Shown here: positions 1 through 7,741 of the stretch, piece after piece
How positions within the stretch are numbered: position 1 is the stretch's first letter
Layout of the letters: the number at the start of each line of letters is the position of its first letter
From: Sporosarcina psychrophila
GTDB taxonomy: Bacteria; Bacillota; Bacilli; Bacillales_A; Planococcaceae
Direction of reading: 5' to 3'
Assembly (NCBI RefSeq): GCF_001590685.1
Contig: NZ_CP014616.1
Location: 1,115,001-1,179,000 of the forward strand
Length of the DNA: 64,000 nt
Notes under the pieces: generated by a model
Told to the model about the DNA's origin: nothing
Seen by the model: only the letters and a program-made list of their open reading frames with translations
Database searches by the model: none
Program-made: the position numbers and the translations under genes

Positions 1-75
1 AATCGTCAAGCGAATGTGAAAGCGCACCGAGACCTATGGAAGCAAATCACGGACAGGCTTGATCGTAATGAATGA
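1..75 (+). CDS. menD: menD 3' end (partial)
   Basis: Only the last 24 codons and the TGA stop (73-75) are present; the 5' part lies outside the window. The tail reads as open frame 1 and ends in DRLDRNE. MenD makes SEPHCHC, the substrate of the MenH reaction. The assignment rests on context: menD normally sits immediately before menH in Bacillales, and the next ORF overlaps this one by 8 bp. The tail is too short to identify by itself. Confidence 0.6.
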   Translation, partial: NRQANVKAHRDLWKQITDRLDRNE

Positions 76-913
76 AAAGACTATTCGTATACGTGAAATT
101 AATATGCATGTGGAAATCCAAGGTGGAGAAAATCTACCTGTCATCGTATTTCTACATGGTTTTACGGGGAGCACCACATCATGGCGTGAAATTACAAAGT
201 TGCTAAAAGGTAACTACCAGACAATAGCTGTCGATTTGACGGGACACGGCAAATCGACTATTCCGGAAGACATTGGCCGCTACTCTATGGATCAGCAAGT
301 AGAGGACCTTGAGGAACTGTTTACTGAGCTTTCTCTTGATCAATTCATCTTAGTTGGCTATTCAATGGGGGGACGTATTGCACTGGCTTATACGGTGCGA
401 CATCCAATGCGGGTCTCGTCATTGATTCTCGAGAGTTCTTCTCCAGGATTGAAGACGGAAGTGGAAAGAGAAGAACGACAAGCAGCTGACAGGCGGCTGG
501 CAGACAGAATCACAAGGGACGGATTGCCGGCATTCATCGATTTCTGGGGAAATATTCCCTTGTTCGCGTCTCAGAAGACTTTGTCGGAAGAAAAGCAGCT
601 GGCAGTGAGGAATGAACGGCTTAGTCAGAGTGAAATAGGCCTTGCGAACAGCTTACGTGGTATTGGAACAGGTAGCCAAGCTTCTTATTGGGAGAGCCTA
701 GGAACAGTCAATCTTCCGGTTTTGCTCATAACGGGAAAACTCGACACGAAGTTCGTAAATATTTCCCGGGAAATGCAGTGGGATTTCCCTAATGTCCGCC
801 ACGAAACGATAGAACATGCTGGACATGCAATTCATGTGGAAAAACCGGCTACATTTGCTACAATGATAGAGGAGCATATTTCAGAGTTGAAAAATCGAGG
901 AGGATCACTATGA
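68..913 (+). CDS. menH: 2-succinyl-6-hydroxy-2,4-cyclohexadiene-1-carboxylate synthase (MenH)
   Basis: An alpha/beta hydrolase of 281 aa that eliminates pyruvate from SEPHCHC in menaquinone synthesis; cytosolic. Visible: HGFTG oxyanion segment (residues 30-34), nucleophile elbow GYSMGG with Ser99, Asp226 in GKLDTKF and His253 in HAGHAIH, so the triad is complete. A TTG at 59 is also in frame, but ATG 68 gives the usual MenH length. It overlaps the menD stop and is itself overlapped 4 bp by menB, so the three are translationally coupled. The family is broad; the MenH call relies on position between menD and menB. Confidence 0.9.
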   Translation: MNEKTIRIREINMHVEIQGGENLPVIVFLHGFTGSTTSWREITKLLKGNYQTIAVDLTGHGKSTIPEDIGRYSMDQQVEDLEELFTELSLDQFILVGYSMGGRIALAYTVRHPMRVSSLILESSSPGLKTEVEREERQAADRRLADRITRDGLPAFIDFWGNIPLFASQKTLSEEKQLAVRNERLSQSEIGLANSLRGIGTGSQASYWESLGTVNLPVLLITGKLDTKFVNISREMQWDFPNVRHETIEHAGHAIHVEKPATFATMIEEHISELKNRGGSL

Positions 914-1728
914 CACGTCAATGGGAAACGATACGTACATACGAAGACATCAAATACGAACAGTATGGCGGGATTGCAAAAGTAACAATCAACCGTCCGG
1001 AAGTGCGCAATGCATTCCGTCCTAAAACGGTATCGGAGTTAATCGACGCATTTTCACGCGCACGGGACGACCAAAGCATTGGAGTCATCGTCTTAACAGG
1101 CGAAGGCGAGAAAGCATTCTGTTCAGGCGGAGACCAATCCGTACGAGGGCATGGCGGTTATGTAGGAGACGACGAAATTCCACGTCTCAACGTCTTGGAC
1201 TTACAGCGTCTAATCCGTGTTATTCCAAAACCGGTTGTGGCAATGGTTGCAGGATATGCAATCGGCGGCGGACATGTTCTTCATGTCGTTTGTGATTTGA
1301 CGATTGCAGCAGAAAATGCAGTTTTCGGACAAACAGGACCTAAAGTTGGTTCATTCGACGCAGGTTACGGTTCGGGCTACTTGGCACGAATCATTGGCCA
1401 TAAAAAAGCGCGCGAAATCTGGTTCCTTTGCCGTCAATACAACGCACAGGAAGCACTCGACATGGGTCTAGTCAATACAGTAGTTCCTTATGAACAACTG
1501 GAAGACGAGACGGTCCAATGGTGTGAAGAGATGCTTGGCATGAGCCCTACGGCACTTCGTTTCGTGAAAGCGGCAATGAATGCGGATACGGACGGACTTG
1601 CTGGTCTTCAACAATTGGCTGGCGACGCAACACTTCTTTATTACACAACAGACGAAGCGAAAGAAGGCCGCGATGCATTCAAAGAAAAACGCAAACCGGA
1701 CTTCGGACAATTCCCACGTTTTCCTTGA
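910..1728 (+). CDS. menB: 1,4-dihydroxy-2-naphthoyl-CoA synthase
   Basis: Crotonase-fold enzyme of 272 aa, the normal MenB length, which closes the second ring of the naphthoquinone from o-succinylbenzoyl-CoA. Visible: [12 protein letters not shown] near the N-terminus, the oxyanion-hole segment around AFCSGGDQ (about residues 70-77), the [11 protein letters not shown] segment, and [15 protein letters not shown], characteristic of MenB rather than other crotonases. ATG overlaps menH (ATGA), with the SD GAGGATC inside menH. A strong terminator follows before menE, so menE may be partly uncoupled. Confidence 0.96.
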   Translation: MTRQWETIRTYEDIKYEQYGGIAKVTINRPEVRNAFRPKTVSELIDAFSRARDDQSIGVIVLTGEGEKAFCSGGDQSVRGHGGYVGDDEIPRLNVLDLQRLIRVIPKPVVAMVAGYAIGGGHVLHVVCDLTIAAENAVFGQTGPKVGSFDAGYGSGYLARIIGHKKAREIWFLCRQYNAQEALDMGLVNTVVPYEQLEDETVQWCEEMLGMSPTALRFVKAAMNADTDGLAGLQQLAGDATLLYYTTDEAKEGRDAFKEKRKPDFGQFPRFP

Positions 1729-1734
1729 TTAAAG

Positions 1735-1853
1735 AAAAGCGTAAGGCGCCGTTTAGCCCCGACAAGCGCTGGAAGGCTTGAAGATAAAGGCGTACTTTGC
1801 CTTTTCAGCAAGACTGAAGCGACTCAAGGGGCTGGCGCCTGAAGCCTAGACAG
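1735..1853 (+). repeat. Dispersed intergenic repeat, family R2, copy 1
   Basis: A GC-richer 119-bp non-coding block starting AAAGCGTAAGGCGCC and ending GGCGCCTGAAGCCTAGACAG. Its ends are partly complementary (GGCGCC and GCCCC against GGGGC and GGCGCC), so it can fold. A related copy lies in reverse orientation at 58506-58625. I recognise it only as one of the palindromic intergenic repeats common in Bacillales. Confidence 0.6.
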
Positions 1854-1878
1854 TAATCAAACTGGATAAAAACTAAGA

Positions 1879-1905
1879 AAGCTGCCTCTAATCGGGCAGC
1901 TTTTT
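1879..1905 (+). terminator. Rho-independent terminator after menB
   Basis: Hairpin AGCTGCC - TCTAATC - GGCAGCT followed by TTTTT. It lies between menB and menE and ends about 20 bp before the menE start. Confidence 0.85.
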
Positions 1906-1924
1906 CTGAATGGATGGTGATGGC

Positions 1925-3370
1925 ATGATTCCAAATTGGTTAATGCAACGGGCTTATTTAACGCCTGATAAAATAGCTTTATCGTTCGAAGAGGAAAAGT
2001 GGACATTCGCACAGTTAAAAGATGATGCTGTGGTTCTTGCACGAAAATTGAGGGCTAACAGTTTAAATGAAGGGGAACGGATCGCCTTGCTTGGGTCCTC
2101 CAATTCTGAAATGGTAGTCATCATTCATGCATGTATGCTGGCCGGCCTTGAGATTGTTATGCTAAACAGTCGGTTGTCGAAAAAAGAAATCGCATATCAA
2201 TTGGATGATTCAGGCGCCAATACGGTAATTGTGTCGAATGAACTGAGTAGTGTTGTTGCCGATACGCCGGTACGTCAGCTACTATTTTCTACGATCAAAG
2301 AAAGTGCGGAACAGGCTTTTGTCATCCAGGAAAGTTGGCAATCAGACAGAACCATTACGATTATGTATACATCGGGCACGACAGGATTTCCGAAGGGGGT
2401 CCGTCAGACTGCAGGTAATCACGTCTCGAGTGCACTGTCGTCTGTTCTAAATTTAGGGCTTGATGAAGACGATGTCTGGCTCTGTGCGATGCCTTTATTT
2501 CATATTAGCGGGTTCTCGATTCTCGTTCGTTCTGTTCTATACGGAAATGAGGTTCAGTTGCATGAGAAGTTTGATGCGGTCAAGTCTGCGAAAGCGGTAA
2601 GGGATGGGTCCGTCACACGGATGTCTGTTGTATCTCTTACATTGGATAAAGTTCTGCGTGAACTGGAAAAGGATAATAGTGTCGCACATTCATCATTTAA
2701 ATCAATGCTGGCAGGTGGTGGCCCCGTTCCAATCGATTATTTGAAGCGGGCAAAAGTACTTGAAGTTCCTGTTCTCCAAACGTACGGCATGACAGAAACT
2801 AGTTCGCAAACAGCGACCTTAGCAGCAAGTGATGCAATGAGGAAAATGGGTTCAGCAGGCAAACCATTGTTTTTCAATCAAATCAAAATCAAAGATACAG
2901 AAACGCCAGGTGAAAAAGGTGAAGTATTTATACGCGGTTCACATGTGACACCTGGATATATTGGTCGTTTTTCCGAAGTGGATCCATTGGAAAATGGCTG
3001 GCTTCCAACAGGTGATATCGGTTATCTTGATTCGGAAGGTTATTTGTATATCGTCGATAGAAGATCCGACTTAATCATTTCAGGAGGAGAAAATATTTAC
3101 CCTGCTGAAATTGAAAATGTACTGATAGCGCATCCGAATATTCGAGAGGTAGGCGTTTGCGGGAAAGAACATTCCGAGTGGGGAAGTGTCCCAGTTGCGT
3201 TTGTCGTAGTGTCAGGAAATGTGAAAGAAGCTGATTTGATAGCGTATTGTGAAGAGCGATTGGCGCGTTACAAAGTACCGAAATCATTCCGCTTCGTAGA
3301 TGAACTGCCGCGTAACGGGTCAAATAAGTTATTGCGTCGCAAATTGAAAGAGTCAGTGGATTTGGAGTAA
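1925..3370 (+). CDS. menE: o-succinylbenzoate--CoA ligase
   Basis: An ANL-superfamily acyl-CoA ligase of 481 aa that activates o-succinylbenzoate for MenB. Visible: ATP-binding loop MYTSGTTGFPKG (about residue 148), YGMTETSSQ, GWLPTGDIGYLD, the hinge region with DRRSDLIISGGENIYP, and the C-terminal lysine segment GSNKLLRRKL. ATG 1925 gives MIPNWLMQRA, the usual MenE start; ATG 1910 is also in frame but lies against the terminator tail. Upstream of 1925 is a weak SD (GGATGGTG). Terminal enzyme of this part of the men cluster. Confidence 0.94.
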   Translation: MIPNWLMQRAYLTPDKIALSFEEEKWTFAQLKDDAVVLARKLRANSLNEGERIALLGSSNSEMVVIIHACMLAGLEIVMLNSRLSKKEIAYQLDDSGANTVIVSNELSSVVADTPVRQLLFSTIKESAEQAFVIQESWQSDRTITIMYTSGTTGFPKGVRQTAGNHVSSALSSVLNLGLDEDDVWLCAMPLFHISGFSILVRSVLYGNEVQLHEKFDAVKSAKAVRDGSVTRMSVVSLTLDKVLRELEKDNSVAHSSFKSMLAGGGPVPIDYLKRAKVLEVPVLQTYGMTETSSQTATLAASDAMRKMGSAGKPLFFNQIKIKDTETPGEKGEVFIRGSHVTPGYIGRFSEVDPLENGWLPTGDIGYLDSEGYLYIVDRRSDLIISGGENIYPAEIENVLIAHPNIREVGVCGKEHSEWGSVPVAFVVVSGNVKEADLIAYCEERLARYKVPKSFRFVDELPRNGSNKLLRRKLKESVDLE

Positions 3371-3394
3371 GGTTGAAGTCGAAATTAAAGTCAA

Positions 3395-3653
3395 ACTGTC
3401 ACGGCAACTCCTCAAACTGTAAGGGCAATTGCTTGAACTGTCCTGGCAACAGATTAAACTGTGAGGGCAACTTTGGACTGTCACGGCAAGTCATCAATCT
3501 GTAAGGGCAATTGCTTGAACTGTCCTTGCAACAGATTAAACTGTGAGGGCAACTCTGGACTGTCATGGCAAGTCATCAATCTGTAAGGGCAATTGCGCTA
3601 ACTGTCATGTCAAATGATTAAACTGTAAGGGCAACTCCAAACTGTCACAGCAA
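3395..3653. repeat. 21-bp tandem repeat array with 82-bp higher-order period
   Basis: Thirteen copies of a unit with core ACTGTnAnGGCAA start at 3395, 3416, 3437, 3458, 3477, 3498, 3519, 3540, 3559, 3580, 3601, 3622 and 3641. Spacings run 21, 21, 21, 19 three times, giving an exact 82-bp super-period. Neither 82 nor 19 is a multiple of 3, so it is not coding. It fills the gap between the convergent menE and zinc lipoprotein genes. Confidence 0.9.
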
Positions 3654-3662
3654 AAACAAAAA

Positions 3663-3705
3663 GGCTGTTCCATATACCAGATTAAATCTGGTATACGGGA
3701 CAACC
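3663..3705 (-). terminator. Terminator of the zinc-binding lipoprotein gene
   Basis: Long inverted repeat with 21-nt arms, starting GGCTGTTCCATATACCAG on the + strand. The A-rich tract on its left (+ strand) becomes the U-tail for - strand transcripts, so it terminates the gene ending at 3715. Confidence 0.85.
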
Positions 3706-3714
3706 TTTCTTCAT

Positions 3715-4692
3715 TTACTTTCCACTTAACGCTTTCTTCAGCGTTTCAATGTTTTGTTCCATCAAAGAAAAATAGTCTTCGTTGTTTTTTACATCATCCA
3801 CTGTCAATACGCCAAGATTGTGGAGCATGAGTGATTCAGCACCAATTTCTTTCCGCACGACATTAGTTAGTTTAGATGATACATTCTGTTCAAAAAGTAC
3901 ATAGTGGATGTTGTGATTTTTTGCCTCTTTGACAATTTGTGCTAATTGCTTTTGTGACGGCTCGCTTTGTGAGTTCAGTCCCGCAATCGCGACTTGTTCC
4001 AGTCCATATGAATCGGCTAGATAACCAAATGATGCATGTGAAACAAAGAACGTTTTGGAAGGGACAGCGGAAGCCATCTCTTTGAATTTGCTATCGAGTT
4101 CGACAAGTTCTACTTTCAGTTGTTCAAAGTTCTTCTCGAATTCGTCTTTCATTTCAGGTTTTGATTCAATCAATGCATCTTTGATAGAAGTTGCAAGTTC
4201 GACACTAAGCAGTGGTGAGATCCATACATGGGGATCAATTCCCCCATGATCATGACCTTCGTGTCCATGTTCATCATGTTCAGCATCTTCGTCGTGACCT
4301 TCATCACTATGACCTTCGTCTAGCATCTCATCAGGAATTGCCTCTGCTGTTGCAACCATTTTTACATGTTCGTTTTTCATGGTTTTTTCTGCATTTTCCA
4401 CAAAACCTTCAAGGCCGAGTCCTATATAGAAAAACAAATCCGAGTCCGCGAGTCCCATCATATCTTTTTGTGTAGGATCAAAAGTATGTTCATCCGCGCC
4501 AGCAGGATAGATGGATTTCACATCGACGTAATCGCCGCCGATTCGTTCTGTAAAGTATTGAAGCGGGTATACTGTTGTATAAATAGACAATTTCTCTGTC
4601 CCAGTTTCCGAGTTTTCTGTGGATTTAGCGCCACAAGCACTAAGTAGCATAATTGTTAGTAATGACATGATGAAAAAAAGTTTCTTATTCAT
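3715..4692 (-). CDS. znuA: Zinc ABC transporter substrate-binding lipoprotein (ZnuA/AdcA type)
   Basis: A 325-aa cluster 9 (TroA-like) metal-binding protein that captures zinc outside the membrane. Visible: signal peptide with lipobox LLSACG; a conserved N-terminal domain with DEHTFDPTQ; a histidine/acid-rich loop from about residue 127 (DEGHDEDAEHDEHGHEGHDH), typical of zinc rather than manganese binders; then DPHVWISP and SHASFGYLADSYG. The permease and ATPase are not adjacent. A Zur-like operator lies 22 bp upstream, supporting zinc-responsive control. The B. subtilis equivalent is ZnuA/AdcA. Confidence 0.93.
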   Translation of the reverse strand: MNKKLFFIMSLLTIMLLSACGAKSTENSETGTEKLSIYTTVYPLQYFTERIGGDYVDVKSIYPAGADEHTFDPTQKDMMGLADSDLFFYIGLGLEGFVENAEKTMKNEHVKMVATAEAIPDEMLDEGHSDEGHDEDAEHDEHGHEGHDHGGIDPHVWISPLLSVELATSIKDALIESKPEMKDEFEKNFEQLKVELVELDSKFKEMASAVPSKTFFVSHASFGYLADSYGLEQVAIAGLNSQSEPSQKQLAQIVKEAKNHNIHYVLFEQNVSSKLTNVVRKEIGAESLMLHNLGVLTVDDVKNNEDYFSLMEQNIETLKKALSGK

Positions 4693-4713
4693 TAGATATA
4701 TCCTCCGTATTAT

Positions 4714-4734
4714 TAATAGTAATCATTCCGATTT
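4714..4734 (-). promoter_or_regulatory. Zur box
   Basis: On the - strand the core TCGGAAT-G-ATTACTA (+ 4717-4731) fits the 7-1-7 Zur box TCGTAAT-N-ATTACGA at 12 of 14 arm positions, with the flanking AAA side also matching. It lies 22 bp before the start of the zinc-binding lipoprotein gene. Confidence 0.75.
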
Positions 4735-4805
4735 GTGTAACTGACTTTTTTATCATACAAGAGTGTTTCTAATTTGGCAACTAAATAAGCGAATTTCTTT
4801 TAATC

Positions 4806-4839
4806 GAAAAAAACGGCTCGACAATTATGTCAAACCGTT
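4806..4839 (-). terminator. Terminator downstream of yidD
   Basis: Reading the - strand: AACGGTTTGACA - TAAT - TGTCGAGCCGTT followed by TTTTT. The stem has a small mismatch in the middle. Confidence 0.75.
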
Positions 4840-4852
4840 CTATCTAAAAAGA

Positions 4853-5083
4853 TCACTTTTTATGCATATCATTGTCTGGTACAGGATCAAATCCACCCTC
4901 GTGGAACGGATGGCATTTTGAAATTCGACGTACCGCAAGCCATGAACCCTTTAGTGCTCCATGCTTTTCGACTGCCTCAATCCCATAGTGAGAACAAGTG
5001 GGATAGAAACGGCATGAAGGTGGTGTAAGGGGTGAAATTACTTTTTGATATAGTTTAATAAAGCCAATTAAAATCTTTTTCAT
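4853..5083 (-). CDS. yidD: Membrane protein insertion efficiency factor YidD
   Basis: A 76-aa YidD/UPF0161 protein that assists YidC/SecYEG insertion at the inner face of the membrane. Visible: amphipathic N-terminus [17 protein letters not shown], cysteine motif [14 protein letters not shown] with family-typical spacing, and [13 protein letters not shown]. Length is normal for the family. It stands alone between the zinc lipoprotein gene and divergent dps. Confidence 0.95.
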   Translation of the reverse strand: MKKILIGFIKLYQKVISPLTPPSCRFYPTCSHYGIEAVEKHGALKGSWLAVRRISKCHPFHEGGFDPVPDNDMHKK

Positions 5084-5111
5084 TTAAAAAACTCCTTATT
5101 AATGCCTCGAT

Positions 5112-5137
5112 GTTTATTGTAGATGCTTCGGTGGTAA
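5112..5137 (+). promoter_or_regulatory. Possible SigB promoter of dps
   Basis: GTTTAT - 14 bp - TGGTAA resembles the SigB pattern GTTTAA-N12-14-GGGTAT. dps is SigB-controlled in B. subtilis. The -10 match is imperfect, so this is tentative. Confidence 0.3.
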
Positions 5138-5184
5138 ATTAACAGAGAGATGAATTATATTTAACAATAAGGGGAGAGATTTAT

Positions 5185-5634
5185 ATGTCGAAAGAACTTA
5201 TTAATGAATTGAATGTCCAAGTTTCTACATGGTCGGTTATGTATGCGAAGCTCCATAACTATCACTGGTATGTTAAAGGTCATCATTTCTTCACGTTACA
5301 TGTAAAGTTTGAAGAACTTTATAATGAAGCGACGTTACATATGGATGAAATCGCAGAACGTATTTTGACACTTGGCGGAGATCCTGTAGCAACGCTGAAA
5401 GAACATCTTGAACAATCTGTTGTGAAAGAAGCAACGGGAGATGAAAAAGAAGACAGCATGGTGAAAACTGTCGTAAATGATTTCGGTGAAATTATGAAAT
5501 CGTTGAAAAAAGGCATGCAGCTGGCTGCGAAAGATGGCGACGATATGACGGAAGATTTGTTGAACGCGACATATCAAAGTATCGAAAAACATCAATGGAT
5601 GCTGAATGCATTCCTGGGTGAAGATAATAAGTAA
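5185..5634 (+). CDS. dps: Dps family DNA-binding ferritin-like protein
   Basis: A 149-aa Dps/MrgA-type protein that forms dodecamers, oxidises and stores iron and protects DNA. Visible: helix A with LHNYHWYVKGHHFF, then FEELYNEATLHMDEIAERILTLGG, carrying the ferroxidase ligands (His, Asp, Glu) shared between subunits; C-terminal helix with WMLNAFL. A strong SD (AAGGGGAGAG) precedes ATG 5185. B. subtilis dps likewise neighbours ytkD. Confidence 0.95.
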   Translation: MSKELINELNVQVSTWSVMYAKLHNYHWYVKGHHFFTLHVKFEELYNEATLHMDEIAERILTLGGDPVATLKEHLEQSVVKEATGDEKEDSMVKTVVNDFGEIMKSLKKGMQLAAKDGDDMTEDLLNATYQSIEKHQWMLNAFLGEDNK

Positions 5635-5645
5635 TCATTTTTCAT

Positions 5646-5671
5646 TAAAAATACTAGAAAAATGCCGATAA
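5646..5671 (+). promoter_or_regulatory. SigD (motility sigma) promoter of yjfB
   Basis: TAAA (5646-5649), 14-bp spacer, GCCGATAA (5664-5671): near-exact fit to TAAA-N14-16-GCCGATAT. It lies 27 bp upstream of the yjfB-like start. Confidence 0.8.
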
Positions 5672-5697
5672 TAAGCTTGTGGAAGGAGTGATGGCAA

Positions 5698-5880
5698 ATG
5701 GATATGAGCTCCATCATGGCAAGTCAATTGAGAAGTTTGCAATCGACTGTTCAGTTGAGTGTGTTAAATAATGCACTTGCAATGAATACTGCAGCGGCAA
5801 CAGATATGTTGAAAAGTTTATCTAATCAGTCTGTTGCAGCCCATCCTCATAAGGGAGCTTCGGTTGACGTACAAGCGTAA
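5698..5880 (+). CDS. yjfB: YjfB family putative motility protein
   Basis: A 60-aa protein with the pattern of the YjfB family: N-terminal MDMSSIMASQLRSLQSTVQLS, a helical middle with LNNALAMNTAAATDML, and a short polar tail. Function is not established; the family is associated with motility through SigD control. A SigD promoter directly upstream supports that here. SD AAGGAGTG; the gene is closed by its own terminator, so it is monocistronic. Confidence 0.85.
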   Translation: MDMSSIMASQLRSLQSTVQLSVLNNALAMNTAAATDMLKSLSNQSVAAHPHKGASVDVQA

Positions 5881-5889
5881 ATTGCGGTA

Positions 5890-5927
5890 AAGCATGTATC
5901 TCCAGTAAAAGGGGATGCATGCTTTTT
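5890..5927 (+). terminator. Terminator of yjfB
   Basis: Stem AAGCATGTATCTCC / GGGGATGCATGCTT (two mismatches) with loop AGTAAAA, followed by a run of T. Confidence 0.85.
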
Positions 5928-5968
5928 TCATACTAAGCCATGCTAAAAAGAAAAAAGGATGGTGTAGC

Positions 5969-6277
5969 ATGGAGAAATACAAAATGTACGTTTCTGTCGT
6001 AAATCAGCAAGTATACCATTACCCAGATGATTCACCGTGGGAATATGAGGTTAATGTAGAAAGTCAGTATGTTCCTGTTTTTCATCGGTTATTTAGTCAG
6101 ATAGATGAACTCGAATTCCGAAACTTCCTTAGGTCACATTTACCGTTTTTGCCCTATCATTATGGTCGGAACAATTTCAACGTCGATCAACGTACGATGA
6201 AGATCTATGCGCTCATTCATGAATTTACAGATGATAAGTCGAAGCGATTTATCGAAAAGCTTCCGTATTTTCGTTGA
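5969..6277 (+). CDS. Hypothetical protein
   Basis: A 102-aa soluble protein I do not recognise. It starts MEKYKMYVSVVNQQVYHYP and is rich in aromatic residues (HYPDDSPWEYEV, FLPYHYGRNNF). No signal peptide or membrane segment. ATG 5969 is preceded by an SD-like AAGGATGGTG; an in-frame upstream ATG at 5915 lies inside the yjfB terminator and is rejected. It precedes ytkD in the same direction and may be cotranscribed with it. Confidence 0.8.
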   Translation: MEKYKMYVSVVNQQVYHYPDDSPWEYEVNVESQYVPVFHRLFSQIDELEFRNFLRSHLPFLPYHYGRNNFNVDQRTMKIYALIHEFTDDKSKRFIEKLPYFR

Positions 6278-6323
6278 AAGGATTGCTGTCCTTCGCTACA
6301 CTGGTTGAAAGGACGTGAGTGCA

Positions 6324-6785
6324 ATGCTTATTTTCAATGATGTTAATGGTGGTCGTGTTGAGCTGACTTTCGGAGAAAACCAATTTGGAATGCCAGCTCG
6401 GCATGTCCTTGTTATCCTCAAGCATAATGGTAAATGGTTACTGACTCGGCATTTAGTTCGAGGCGTTGAGTTTCCAGGTGGTAAAGCAGAGCATGGAGAA
6501 ACGATCGAGGAGGCAGTTATACGCGAAACGATTGAAGAAACAGGTGTGAAAATTACGGATCTTGTGCAATTTGCAGAGTATGTCGTTCGAAGTAATAGTA
6601 CATTTTGCAAAGCTGTATTCACAGGGAAAGTTGCGGAAATCGATGAGCATCCAGCCCTTTACGAAACAGAAGGAGCTATGTGGATGACTAATGAAGAGCT
6701 TGACCAGTGTGAAGAATTGAGTTTCCTTATGAAAAACACAGGCATGGAAACATTAAGAAAGTGGGTGGAAGAGCATGAGTCATGA
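6324..6785 (+). CDS. ytkD: Nudix nucleoside triphosphatase YtkD
   Basis: A Nudix hydrolase of 153 aa; in B. subtilis YtkD sanitises oxidised nucleoside triphosphates. The Nudix box runs from GGKAEHGETIEEA to RETIEETGV (about residues 55-77) with the catalytic REtiEE glutamates. ATG 6324 lies 10 bp after AAAGGA; the GTG at 6315 almost touches that SD and is rejected. It overlaps ytmA by 11 bp. The dps-ytkD neighbourhood matches B. subtilis. Confidence 0.9.
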   Translation: MLIFNDVNGGRVELTFGENQFGMPARHVLVILKHNGKWLLTRHLVRGVEFPGGKAEHGETIEEAVIRETIEETGVKITDLVQFAEYVVRSNSTFCKAVFTGKVAEIDEHPALYETEGAMWMTNEELDQCEELSFLMKNTGMETLRKWVEEHES

Positions 6786-7566
6786 TGGTACGATTATTCA
6801 TAGAAGGCCCTATCCGTCTCCAAATCCACATGTTTCGCTTGAAGAAATTACATATTTTTCAGATGGGTTAAAAGTGAAGGGACTCATGGCAGAACCAATT
6901 ACAGAAGGGAACTACGAAGGCATCATCTATTTGCGAGGGGGCATGCAGCATATCGGTATGGTTCGTCCTGCCCGAATTGCACAGTTTGCTTCGCAAGGAT
7001 TTGTTGTCTTCGCTCCTTATTATCGGGGGAACCGTGGAGGCGAGGGACGGGATGAGTTTGCTGGGGCCGATCGTCAGGATGCGGTGAATGCCGTTGATGT
7101 GCTGAAGCAAAATCCGAAGACAAACGTGGAAAAAATTCACTTGTTTGCATTTTCACGGGGCGGTATAATGGCTCTTTGGACAGCAATTTTACGTGAAGAT
7201 ATTACGTCGGTAGTTACATGGTCTGGCGTATCCGATATCGTATTTACATATAAAGAACGGAAAGATATGCGGCGGATGATGAAAAGAGTTATCGGCGGGA
7301 CACCGAATAACATGCCGGATGAATACAGAAACCGTACGGCGCTGTTCCGCGTGGATGAAATTGATGCTCCCGTACTCATCATTCATGGCATGATCGACGA
7401 GAACGTGTCATTTCAACAAGCAGTTTTGCTGGAAAACGCACTGCGTGAACATAAAAAAGTATATGAGACATGGTATTTCCCTGAGTATACACACTTCATA
7501 CCGCCCGTCATGAATGCACAACTTGTTCGCGATTTATGTGGTTGGATGAGAAGACAAGGGGAGTGA
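6775..7566 (+). CDS. ytmA: Alpha/beta hydrolase, S9-peptidase type (YtmA-like)
   Basis: A 263-aa prolyl-oligopeptidase-like serine hydrolase of unknown substrate. Visible: oxyanion region YLRGGMQHIG, nucleophile elbow FAFSRGGIMA, acid in IHGMIDENVSF, and histidine in PEYTHFIPP, so the triad appears complete. No signal peptide. It overlaps ytkD, implying coupled translation. Synteny with B. subtilis ytmA supports the symbol; the substrate is not predictable. Confidence 0.85.
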   Translation: MSHDGTIIHRRPYPSPNPHVSLEEITYFSDGLKVKGLMAEPITEGNYEGIIYLRGGMQHIGMVRPARIAQFASQGFVVFAPYYRGNRGGEGRDEFAGADRQDAVNAVDVLKQNPKTNVEKIHLFAFSRGGIMALWTAILREDITSVVTWSGVSDIVFTYKERKDMRRMMKRVIGGTPNNMPDEYRNRTALFRVDEIDAPVLIIHGMIDENVSFQQAVLLENALREHKKVYETWYFPEYTHFIPPVMNAQLVRDLCGWMRRQGE

Positions 7567-7590
7567 ATGGTGTTTTGAATAAAATGAAGT

Positions 7591-7690
7591 TGCAATTAGA
7601 AGTACGGGTTTGCAATTAAAACGCCAAATTTGCAATTAGACGAAATAAGTTGCAGTTACCACTCCATTTTTACAATTACAAATCCAATGT
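7591..7690. repeat. 20-bp tandem repeat array (TGCAATTA units)
   Basis: Five units start exactly 20 bp apart at 7591, 7611, 7631, 7651 and 7671. The first three begin TGCAATTA, the fourth TGCAGTTA and the fifth TACAATTA; the other 12 positions vary. It lies between convergent ytmA and pckA, directly before their shared terminator. Confidence 0.85.
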
Positions 7691-7697
7691 ACAAAAA

Positions 7698-7732
7698 AAC
7701 AGTGTAGCACATACAATGTGCTACACTGTTTA
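7698..7732. terminator. Bidirectional terminator between ytmA and pckA
   Basis: Perfect stem AACAGTGTAGCACAT / ATGTGCTACACTGTT with a short loop. A-rich on the left and T-rich on the right, so it can serve both convergent genes. Confidence 0.85.
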
Positions 7733-7741
7733 ATTTGATAA

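Noticed and set aside
3395-3653. CRISPR array
   Set aside because: Units are 21 or 19 bp with almost no spacer and an 82-bp super-period; no cas genes nearby.
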